Source: Kribbella kalugense (lineage in GTDB: Bacteria; Actinomycetota; Actinomycetes; Propionibacteriales; Kribbellaceae). From it: a stretch of 64,000 nt of DNA. The notes beneath the pieces were generated by a model that was not told where the DNA came from, did not search any database, and was given only the letters and a program-made list of their open reading frames with translations. The stretch is from contig NZ_SODF01000001.1 in NCBI RefSeq assembly GCF_004365875.1, positions 682,001-746,000 of the forward strand, given 5' to 3'. Positions 43,912 through 51,706 of the stretch are shown piece by piece; positions within the stretch are counted from its first letter, which is position 1; the number at the start of each line of letters is the position of its first letter. A program made the position numbers and the translations under genes.

Positions 43912-46056
43912 ATGAAACTCTTCTCATTCACGGCCGTCACGGCGGCAGGCCTGTTGTTGCTGGGCAGCCTGGTCCAGCCGGCGGCTGCCCACGAAACGTC
44001 CGCCCAGGCTGGAAGTCTGCTCTCACAGGGAAAGCCGGTCACGGCGTCGTCCAGCGAAGGTGCGGGTACGCCGGCTTCGGCCGCGGTCGACGGTGATCTC
44101 GGCACCCGGTGGTCGAGCACGTTCGCGGATCCGCAGTGGTTGCAGGTCGACCTCGGCGCCACCGACACGATCGACCAGGTCGTGCTGCGCTGGGAAGCGG
44201 CGTACGCGACGGGCTACCGGATCGAGGTGTCGGCCGACGGGCAGCAGTGGAATCCGATCTACAGCACGACCACCGGCCACGGCGGGACCGAGACGCTCGC
44301 GGTGAACGGCACCGGTCGCTACGTGCGGTTCTACGGGACCCAGCGCGTCGGCGGCTACGGTTACTCGCTCTGGGAGTTCCAGGTCTACGGCACGCCCGGG
44401 ACCAGCGGACCGCCGCCTGGTTCGGGCACCGTCCGCGTCGCCGGCAGCCAAGGCAACTGGCAGCTGCTGGTGAACGATGCGCCGTGGACCGTCAAGGGTC
44501 TGACTTGGGGGCCTCCGGCAACAGAAGCGGCGCAACGACTGCCCGAACTGAAGTCGATCGGCGTCAACACCGTGCGTACGTGGGGGACTGACGCGAGCTC
44601 CAAGCCGCTCTTCGATGCCGCGGCTGCGAACGGCATGCGAGTGGTTGTCGGCTACTGGCTCCAACCTGGTGGTGGACCCGGCAGCGGTGGTTGCGTCAAC
44701 TACGTCACCGACACGAACTACAAGACCACGATGCTCGGCGAGATCCAGCGCTGGACGACGGAGTACAAGGACAACCAAGGCGTCCTGTTGTGGGACGTAG
44801 GCAACGAGTCCGTGCTCGGGCTGCAGAACTGCTACTCGGGCGCCGAGCTCGAGCAGCAGCGGATCGCGTACGCCACGTTCGTCAATGACGGCGCCAAGGC
44901 GATCCACGCGATCGACCCGAACCACCCGGTCACGTCAACGGACGCGTGGACGGGAGCGTGGCCGTACTTCAAGCAGTACGCACCCGACCTCGACCTGCTC
45001 GCGGTCAACTCGTACGGGCACGTCTGTCAGGTCAAGCAGGACTGGATCGACGGCGGTTACAACAAGCCCTACATCCTCACCGAGAGCGGACCGGCCGGTG
45101 AGTGGGAGGTGCCGAACGACGCGAACGGCGTACCGAACCAGTCGACCGACGTACAGAAGCGGGACGGTTACACGCAAGCGTGGAACTGCATCATCGGGCA
45201 CACTGGCGTCGCACTGGGCGCCACGCTGTTCCACTACGGCAGCGAGAACGACTTCGGCGCAGTCTGGTTCAACCTCACGCCCGGCAACGAGAAGAGCCTC
45301 GCTTGGTACGCCGTTCGGCAGGCGTACGGCGGTCCGTCCGGTGGGAACACGGCTCCGGTGATCACTAACATGACGCTGAGCCGGACCACCGATGTACCGG
45401 CTGGCGGGACGATCACGGTCAACGTGGCCGTCAGTGATCCCGATGGCGATGCGCTCACGCACGAGTTCAAGGTTGGCGGGAAGTACATCGACGGGAGTGG
45501 TGCGCTCGTGACGACGTCGTCGAGTGGGAACGGGCCGTTCACGGTCACGGTGCCGCAGCGGCTCGGGGTGTGGAAGTTGTACGACTACGTCCGTGACGGG
45601 CATGGCAACGTGGGGATCGAGACTCGGTCGTTCCGGGTGGTCGCGCCGCCGGTGCAAGGGACGAATGTGGCCCGCGGAAAGCCGGCGACGGCTTCGTCGT
45701 ACCAGCAGGTCGGCGACGGTGCGCCGTACCCGCCGTCGAACGTGACCGATGGGAACAACACGACTCGGTGGGCCAGCGACTGGGCCGATCCGCAATGGGT
45801 GCAGGTCGATCTCGGACAGGTGACCGCCTTCGATCACCTCCAACTGGTCTGGGAGTCGGCGTACGCGCGGGCGTATCGGATCGAGGTGTCCGACGACGGC
45901 AACAACTGGCGAGAGCTCTACAGCACCACTGACGCCAACGGTGACGTCGACGACCTCGCGGTCGGCGGCTCCGGGCGCTACGTCCGGCTGACCGGCACCC
46001 AACGCGGGACCGGGTTCGGCTACTCCCTCTACGAGTTCGGTGTGTACAAACAGTGA
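43912..46056 (+). CDS. secreted clan-A glycoside hydrolase with two F5/8-type (CBM32-like) domains
   Basis: 714 residues with a signal peptide ending A-A-A-H near residue 25. A discoidin-like module at about 35-160 (D-P-Q-W-L-Q-V-D-L-G) is followed by a TIM-barrel catalytic region at about 175-480, an Ig-like spacer and a second discoidin module at about 585-714 (D-P-Q-W-V-Q-V-D-L-G). The likely acid/base is the Glu of W-D-V-G-N-E-S (about 299) and the nucleophile the Glu of I-L-T-E-S-G-P (about 391), as in clan-A families such as GH2 and GH5. The exact family and substrate are uncertain; a beta-glycan is plausible. GAAGGAG precedes the ATG by ten bases. LacI starts 18 nt downstream. Confidence 0.83.
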   Translation: MKLFSFTAVTAAGLLLLGSLVQPAAAHETSAQAGSLLSQGKPVTASSSEGAGTPASAAVDGDLGTRWSSTFADPQWLQVDLGATDTIDQVVLRWEAAYATGYRIEVSADGQQWNPIYSTTTGHGGTETLAVNGTGRYVRFYGTQRVGGYGYSLWEFQVYGTPGTSGPPPGSGTVRVAGSQGNWQLLVNDAPWTVKGLTWGPPATEAAQRLPELKSIGVNTVRTWGTDASSKPLFDAAAANGMRVVVGYWLQPGGGPGSGGCVNYVTDTNYKTTMLGEIQRWTTEYKDNQGVLLWDVGNESVLGLQNCYSGAELEQQRIAYATFVNDGAKAIHAIDPNHPVTSTDAWTGAWPYFKQYAPDLDLLAVNSYGHVCQVKQDWIDGGYNKPYILTESGPAGEWEVPNDANGVPNQSTDVQKRDGYTQAWNCIIGHTGVALGATLFHYGSENDFGAVWFNLTPGNEKSLAWYAVRQAYGGPSGGNTAPVITNMTLSRTTDVPAGGTITVNVAVSDPDGDALTHEFKVGGKYIDGSGALVTTSSSGNGPFTVTVPQRLGVWKLYDYVRDGHGNVGIETRSFRVVAPPVQGTNVARGKPATASSYQQVGDGAPYPPSNVTDGNNTTRWASDWADPQWVQVDLGQVTAFDHLQLVWESAYARAYRIEVSDDGNNWRELYSTTDANGDVDDLAVGGSGRYVRLTGTQRGTGFGYSLYEFGVYKQ

Positions 46057-46074
46057 GAGATACGATCCGGTCCC

Positions 46075-47103
46075 ATGACGAGTGAGGCATCGCGTCGTAC
46101 GCCGACCTTGGAAGATGTAGCCAAGGCCGCCGGTGTCTCGCGCGCCACTGTGTCTCGGGTCGTCAACGGGATCACCTCGGTCGATCCGCGGATCCGGACC
46201 GTGGTGACGCAGGCGATCGAGGCCACCGGGTACATCCCGAACGCCGCGGCCCGGACGCTGGTCAATCGGCGCTCCGGGACCGTGGCGCTGGTGATCTCCG
46301 GGTCCGACGGGTCGGCCGACCAGATCTTCCGGGATCCGTTCTTCGGGCGGATCGCCGGGGGAGTGGTCCGGCACCTGCGGTCCGGCGGGATGCATCCGAC
46401 CCTGATGCTCGCCGACTCCGACCAGGCCCGGCGGGACGCGGTCGACTTCGTCCGCCGGGGCAACGCGGACGGCGCCTTGCTGGTGTCGACGCACGCCGGG
46501 GATCTGCTGCCCCGGTTGTTCGTCGACGCCGGCATCCCGGCCGTCCTGTTCGCGCGGCCCGCGGTCCCGGTGCCGATCAGCTTCGTCGACCTGGACCACG
46601 AGGCCGGCGCGGCCCTCGCTGCCGACCGGCTGGCCGACCTCGGCTGCCGCCGGGTCGTGACAATCGCCGGCCCAGCCGATCTGCCTGCTGCGAACGACCG
46701 GTTGTCCGGGTTCCAGCGTGCGATGGAACGACGCGGCGTGCCGTACGTCGATGTTGTCCGCGGCAACTTCACCGCGGAGAGTGGCGAGCAGGCGATGGCC
46801 GAGCTGCTCGACGCGGTCCCGGATGCCGATGGCGTGTTCGCGGCGAACGACCTGATGGCGGTCGGCGCGCTCCGGGTGCTGCACGAACGCGGTCGGTCGG
46901 TGCCGGGCGACGTCGCGCTGATCGGCTTCGACGACAGCGAACCCGCGCTGATGGCACGGCCGCGGCTGACCACGGTCGCCCAGCCGGTCGAGGACATGGC
47001 CGCGCGAATGACCGCGATCCTGCTGGACCAGCTTGGTACGCCGGCCACCAAGCTGACCTCGGTCGTCTTCACCCCGGAACTGATCATCCGCGAATCCGCC
47101 TAG
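46075..47103 (+). CDS. LacI family transcriptional regulator
   Basis: 342 residues. The N-terminal HTH reads T-L-E-D-V-A-K-A-A-G-V-S-R-A-T-V-S-R-V-V-N (split across residues 11-31), followed by a hinge with A-A-R-T-L near 60. The periplasmic-binding-protein-like domain includes D-G-A-L-L-V-S-T near 131, a D-A-D-G-V-F-A-A-N-D segment near 250 and G-F-D-D-S-E near 280. It sits between two secreted carbohydrate-active genes, 18 nt after the first. Palindromes GAGAGCGCTCTC in front of three transcripts are its likely operators. The inducing sugar is not known; mannose-containing oligosaccharides would fit the GH92 gene. Confidence 0.93.
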   Translation: MTSEASRRTPTLEDVAKAAGVSRATVSRVVNGITSVDPRIRTVVTQAIEATGYIPNAAARTLVNRRSGTVALVISGSDGSADQIFRDPFFGRIAGGVVRHLRSGGMHPTLMLADSDQARRDAVDFVRRGNADGALLVSTHAGDLLPRLFVDAGIPAVLFARPAVPVPISFVDLDHEAGAALAADRLADLGCRRVVTIAGPADLPAANDRLSGFQRAMERRGVPYVDVVRGNFTAESGEQAMAELLDAVPDADGVFAANDLMAVGALRVLHERGRSVPGDVALIGFDDSEPALMARPRLTTVAQPVEDMAARMTAILLDQLGTPATKLTSVVFTPELIIRESA

Positions 47104-47105
47104 CG

Positions 47106-47127
47106 GTTCCGGAACAGTTCCGGGAAC
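47106..47127. promoter_or_regulatory. tandem GTTCC-GGAAC palindromes upstream of the beta-helix gene
   Basis: GTTCCGGAAC (47106-47115) and GTTCCGGGAAC (47117-47127) are two adjacent palindromes starting three bases after the lacI stop. The first is centred 26.5 bp upstream of the TTGACA at 47137. The pair could instead fold into a hairpin that ends the lacI transcript, although no T-run follows. Confidence 0.45.
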
Positions 47128-47136
47128 GGCAGCCCC

Positions 47137-47183
47137 TTGACACTGCCTCGCGCGGACGACGACTCTCGAAGAGAGCGCTCTCT
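47137..47183 (+). promoter_or_regulatory. promoter with LacI-type operator for the beta-helix protein gene
   Basis: TTGACA at 47137-47142 and GACTCT at 47161-47166 (18-nt spacer) precede the perfect 14-bp palindrome AGAGAGCGCTCTCT at 47170-47183. The geometry matches the promoters at 43742-43788 and 43830-43883. The gene would therefore be expressed apart from lacI but under its control. Confidence 0.7.
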
Positions 47184-47214
47184 CAGTAACCGCCCCAACT
47201 GATTGGTCCGCCCC

Positions 47215-49413
47215 ATGTCCCTGAAACTCCTGCGCTGTCTCGTCGCGCTGCTACTCGTTGCCGGCGGCATCGGCGCTGGTGACGCCGTGGCCGCCGTCGA
47301 CGCCTGTGGAACCACGAACGCCGCCCTCAACCACCCAGCGACCGCCTCGTCCACCGAGAACGCCGGCCTCCCCGCCTCCGCCGCGGTCGACGGAAATCCC
47401 GGCACCCGCTGGGGGAGCGCGTTCTCCGATCCCCAGTGGCTGCAGGTCGATCTCGGTTCCAGCGTCGCGGTCTGCCAGATCGGGCTCAGCTGGGAAGCGG
47501 CGTACGGCAAGTCGTTCCGGATCGAGTTGTCGGACGACGCCAGTACCTGGCACCAGATCTACGCGACGACCACCGGCACTGGCGGCAACCAGACGCTCGA
47601 TGTCACCGGCAACGGCCGGTACCTCCGGATCACCGGCACCGAACGCGGCACCGGGTACGGGTACTCGCTGTGGGAGGTCGCAGTGCACACCACCGACGAC
47701 GGCAGCGGCCCGGTCGTACCGCCGACCGACCCGGCAAACCCGGACCTCGGGCCGAACGTTTCTGTCTTCACCCCGAGCACCCCGCAGGCCGACATGCAGA
47801 ACCGGCTGAACCAGATCGCCGCCGAGATGCACACCAACCAGTTCGGCACCCAGCGGTACGCCGTCCTGTGGAAGCCTGGCACGTACACCGCGGACGTCAA
47901 CCTCGGCTTCTACACGCAGGCGGCAGGCCTCGGCCTGTCACCTGACGACGTCAACCTCAACGGCCACGTCCGGGTCGAGGCGGACTGGCTCCAGCAAGGT
48001 GACGACCCGAACAACAAGGGCAACGCGACCCAGAACTTCTGGCGGTCCGCCGAGAACCTCTCGGTCACCACGCCGCCCGGTCAGATCGAGCGCTGGGCCG
48101 TCTCGCAAGCGGCGCCGTACCGGCGGATGCACCTCAAGGGCGCGCCGGAGATCCAGCTCTGGAACGGCGGCGACGGCTGGGCCAGCGGCGGACTGTTCGC
48201 CGACACCAAGATCGACAACACCGTGGTCTCCGGGTCGCAGCAGCAGTGGATGTCGCGCAACTCCGAGTTCGGCGGTTGGAACGGTTCAGTCTGGAACATG
48301 GTCTTCACCGGGACCACCGGCGCACCGCCGCAGAACTTCCCGAACCCGTCCCACACGGTCGTCGGCCAGACGCCGACGGTTCGCGAGAAGCCGTTCCTGT
48401 ACGTCGATGCTGCCGGCAACTACAACGTGTTCGTCCCGGCGCTGCGATCCAACTCGGCGGGCACCAGCTGGTCGCACGGACCGGCGGCCGGAACATCGAT
48501 CAGCCTCGCCGACTTCTACGTCGTCAAGCCCGGTGCGACCGCTGCAACGATCAACGCTGCCCTCGACGAGGGCAAGCATCTCCTGTTCACTCCGGGCATC
48601 TACCACCTGGACGACACGATCCGGGTCACCCACCCGAACACCGTCGTACTCGGCCTGGGGTTGGCCACGTTGACCCCGGATACCGGCCAGCCGGCGATCA
48701 GTGTCGCCGACGTCGACGGGGTCAACCTCGCCGGTCTGCTGGTCGATGCCGGTCCGGTCAACTCTCCGGTCCTGATCCAGGTCGGTCCGCCCGGTTCGAC
48801 CGCGAGCCACGCGGCGAACCCGACCTCGCTGCACGATGTGTACGTGCGGATCGGCGGAGCCCACGTCGGCAAGGCGACGGTCAGTCTTCAGGTCAACAGC
48901 AACGACGTGATCGGCGATCACCTCTGGCTGTGGCGCGGCGACCACGGTGACGGCGTCGGCTGGAACGTGAACACCGCCGCCAACGGATTGGTTGTCAACG
49001 GCAACAACGTGACGATGTACGGGTTGTTCGTCGAGCACTACCAGCAGTACGAGGTGCTCTGGAACGGGAACGGCGGCCGCACGTACTTCTTCCAGAACGA
49101 GTTCCCGTACGACGTCCCGGACCAGGCCTCGTGGTCGAGCGGCGGTGGAACGCAGGGCTGGGCGGCGTACAAGGTCGCGGACAACGTCACGTCGCACGAG
49201 GCATGGGGCGTCGGCAGCTACTGCTTCTTCAGCCCGAACACGTCGATCGTGGCCTCCCATTCGTTCGAGGTGCCGAACACGGCGGGCGTCCGTTTCCACG
49301 ACCTGGTGTCGGTCTCACTCGGCGGCGTCGGCACCATCGCCAACGTCATCAACAACACCGGCGGCACCGCCAACACAGCCAACCAGCAGCGCTACCTGGT
49401 CAACTACCCATGA
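47215..49413 (+). CDS. secreted F5/8-type domain and right-handed beta-helix protein, putative glycan-active enzyme
   Basis: 732 residues with a signal peptide (hydrophobic run ending A-V-A-A near residue 27). A discoidin-like module at about 30-160 carries D-P-Q-W-L-Q-V-D-L-G, close to the modules of the gene at 43912. From about residue 180 a long region of short beta strands with repeated Asn and Gly turns (for example W-M-S-R-N-S-E, G-N-N-V-T-M-Y-G-L-F-V-E-H-Y) reads as a parallel beta-helix. Relatives are often mislabelled adenylyl cyclase. GH55- or GH87-like glucanase activity is possible, but I cannot point to catalytic residues. The ribosome site is weak. The 3' end overlaps the convergent FUSC gene by 14 nt. 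Confidence 0.78.
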   Translation: MSLKLLRCLVALLLVAGGIGAGDAVAAVDACGTTNAALNHPATASSTENAGLPASAAVDGNPGTRWGSAFSDPQWLQVDLGSSVAVCQIGLSWEAAYGKSFRIELSDDASTWHQIYATTTGTGGNQTLDVTGNGRYLRITGTERGTGYGYSLWEVAVHTTDDGSGPVVPPTDPANPDLGPNVSVFTPSTPQADMQNRLNQIAAEMHTNQFGTQRYAVLWKPGTYTADVNLGFYTQAAGLGLSPDDVNLNGHVRVEADWLQQGDDPNNKGNATQNFWRSAENLSVTTPPGQIERWAVSQAAPYRRMHLKGAPEIQLWNGGDGWASGGLFADTKIDNTVVSGSQQQWMSRNSEFGGWNGSVWNMVFTGTTGAPPQNFPNPSHTVVGQTPTVREKPFLYVDAAGNYNVFVPALRSNSAGTSWSHGPAAGTSISLADFYVVKPGATAATINAALDEGKHLLFTPGIYHLDDTIRVTHPNTVVLGLGLATLTPDTGQPAISVADVDGVNLAGLLVDAGPVNSPVLIQVGPPGSTASHAANPTSLHDVYVRIGGAHVGKATVSLQVNSNDVIGDHLWLWRGDHGDGVGWNVNTAANGLVVNGNNVTMYGLFVEHYQQYEVLWNGNGGRTYFFQNEFPYDVPDQASWSSGGGTQGWAAYKVADNVTSHEAWGVGSYCFFSPNTSIVASHSFEVPNTAGVRFHDLVSVSLGGVGTIANVINNTGGTANTANQQRYLVNYP

Positions 49414-51667
49414 CGCTGGTGTGGCTGGCGGCTGTGGCGAGACTGGGTTGGAGGCGGCGCAGGACTTCTAGGTGATCGCTGGTCCAGAGGATGCGGATGG
49501 CGGTCGGTGTGGCTCTGCCGTTCTCGTCGTGGAGGTCTCGGCGTACTGCTTCGAGGAGCTGGGCTTTGGTGGAGTGGTCAGGTGCCACGGGTTTCGGCAC
49601 CTGACCCTGGCCCTCCAGCGCGGTCGCCAGGTCGGCGTACCACTGCCGGATGGCCTCAGCCAGCACGATCAGCTCGCTGTGCGCAGCGATCCGATCGGCC
49701 AGCGGCAAATCGTCGTCCACGAAGGTTTCCCACAACTCGAGTACTGCGTCAGCGACCAAGCGGACTCCGACCACGCCGGTGACCAGCGTGGTCGCGTCGC
49801 TCAGTGGAGTGGACTTCGCGCCGCGTTCGGCGAGGTAGGTGCGGAAGGCGTCGTCCAGTCGCCGGGCCGCGGCCGCGGCCCGGCGACCGTCTCGCGGAGA
49901 TCCGGGGGCTGTGCCTGGATTACAGCATGCGACGGCGTAGTCGACCGCGTTCAGTAGGTATTGGGCGCTGTCGGCGTACGCCTCGGCGAGGGCCTTGTCG
50001 ACGGCGGAGGTCGCGCCGCGCGGCCAGAAGAACAGGCCGACGACCAGGCTGACGGCGCAGCCGAGCGCGATGTCCTCGATCCGGAACAGGATCAGCGACC
50101 AGCCTTCCGGCTGGGCGATGTTGAAGAGGATCACCAGCGTGACGGTGAACGCGGCCTGTCCGGTGGCGAACGAGATCGCGGCCGGGACGATTCCCGCGAT
50201 CAGCACCGCGATCGGCAACAGGATCCACAGCACCGTGGTGTCGGTCCCGATGAGTTGGAGTAGACCGGCGCCGACGATCGAGCCGACGACGGTGCCGGCG
50301 AGCGCCCGGAACGCGTTCTGACCGGTGTTGAGCGCGTTGGATCGCAGTACCGACAAGGCGCCGAGGATGACCCAGAACGCGTGCTGTACGCCGGTCACGT
50401 CCGCCAGCGCGACCGCGATCGCCAGACCGACGGCGCCGCGGATGCTGTTGTGTAGCCAGACCGAGTGCGGCTCGATGTGCGCGGTCGCGCGTTCTACTGC
50501 ACTGGCGAACGGGCTGGTCAGCGAACCGGGTTCGCGACCGAGGAGGCGGTCCGGCCAGCTGCGTCGGTCGGCGGCCCGGGCGACCTCGATGTTCTGCGCG
50601 ATCTGCAGTACGCCGAAGGAGATCTCCTGCGCCCGGAAGGAGACGTTCAGACTGCCGAAGAACTCGTGCATGTCCGAGTCAGCGGCAGCCGGCAACCGAC
50701 CCACCGCACTCTCCTCCAACGCACTGACGGCTTTGCGCAAGTCGTCAGCCGCGGTGTGCAGCTCCGCTGTGCCGAGCCGCGGGTCCGCGAGCACGTCTGC
50801 ACACAGCTCCAGTACGGTCGCAGCCGCCAGCCGGACCGCGGAGGATTCGGGATCCCGCGCCGATTCCGGCAATGTCGCAGGGGAGCCTTCGTCGAGGATC
50901 GTGCTCAGCCAAGTCAGCTCGTCGACGAGCCTGACCAACGCCCGGGAGCCGGTCGACAGCCCGGTCGGACGGTACGGCGTCGCGGTGAAGGTACGCCGGA
51001 GTTCCTCGGTGGCGGCGGTCGTCGCCTGACCAACCAGACGGCAGGTCTGCAGGCTGGAGCCGGTCGAGAAGTGCTCGGCGTCAGCCCGCAGCTGCTTCGC
51101 GGCGGCCCGACAGACCTGGGCCGCCGGCGCGACCAGCGGATCGACAGTCATCCGCGGCCAGAGCAGCCGGACCGCGAGGATCGCCGCACAGCCCGCGATG
51201 GCCACGCCGGCCAGCCGTTGCGGCAGGAGCGACAGCGGAGCGGGCGTCGATACGGAGAGGATGAACGCGAGCAACAACGACGTACTCGCACCTGCGAGGA
51301 CCGAGCTGACCACGCCGGAGAACAGCACCAGGAACGCGACGACGACCGTGGCCAGGGTCGCGGTCCACACCGACTGTCCGGCAAGCGTTCCCAACGAGAC
51401 GAGCACCAGCCACGCCACTGCGAGTCCGAGGTGCGCCCGCAGCCGCTGAATCGCCGTACCGGAGAAGTCGACCAGCAGCAGCATCGCAAAGGCACCGAAG
51501 GCGGCGAACGTCGCCACGATCGGCGCGTGCAGGACCTGTGCACAGAACGCGAACAACGACGGCATCACCAACGCCGTCCGTGCCGCGCGCCGGGTCGCGG
51601 CCAGGCCAGGATCCCGCCGCCGCAACCAACCTGTGAGCCGCCCAGCGAGCGTCGTCACCCTAGCCAC
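49400..51667 (-). CDS. FUSC family membrane protein (aromatic acid exporter-like)
   Basis: 755 residues from GTG 51667. Two clusters of hydrophobic helices (about 25-170 and 395-545) are each followed by a soluble region, the layout of fusaric-acid-resistance-like/AaeB-type exporters. The segment W-V-I-L-G-A-L-S-V-L-R-S-N near 430 with T-V-V-G-S-I-V-G-A is typical of the second FUSC domain. Such proteins are thought to export aromatic acids or related compounds, but many actinobacterial members are uncharacterised. It is the last of the minus-strand genes here, 39 nt after the oxidoreductase stop, so it may extend that operon. Confidence 0.85.
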   Translation of the reverse strand: MARVTTLAGRLTGWLRRRDPGLAATRRAARTALVMPSLFAFCAQVLHAPIVATFAAFGAFAMLLLVDFSGTAIQRLRAHLGLAVAWLVLVSLGTLAGQSVWTATLATVVVAFLVLFSGVVSSVLAGASTSLLLAFILSVSTPAPLSLLPQRLAGVAIAGCAAILAVRLLWPRMTVDPLVAPAAQVCRAAAKQLRADAEHFSTGSSLQTCRLVGQATTAATEELRRTFTATPYRPTGLSTGSRALVRLVDELTWLSTILDEGSPATLPESARDPESSAVRLAAATVLELCADVLADPRLGTAELHTAADDLRKAVSALEESAVGRLPAAADSDMHEFFGSLNVSFRAQEISFGVLQIAQNIEVARAADRRSWPDRLLGREPGSLTSPFASAVERATAHIEPHSVWLHNSIRGAVGLAIAVALADVTGVQHAFWVILGALSVLRSNALNTGQNAFRALAGTVVGSIVGAGLLQLIGTDTTVLWILLPIAVLIAGIVPAAISFATGQAAFTVTLVILFNIAQPEGWSLILFRIEDIALGCAVSLVVGLFFWPRGATSAVDKALAEAYADSAQYLLNAVDYAVACCNPGTAPGSPRDGRRAAAAARRLDDAFRTYLAERGAKSTPLSDATTLVTGVVGVRLVADAVLELWETFVDDDLPLADRIAAHSELIVLAEAIRQWYADLATALEGQGQVPKPVAPDHSTKAQLLEAVRRDLHDENGRATPTAIRILWTSDHLEVLRRLQPSLATAASHTSVMGS

Positions 51668-51706
51668 GACCGAAGCATCGCACGAACCTGGCCGGGAACA
51701 CGCGGA

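Noticed and set aside
44935..46884. A 649-codon minus-strand frame opposite the glycosidase and lacI
   Set aside because: It is fully antisense to two genes with clear motifs and has no recognisable domain itself.
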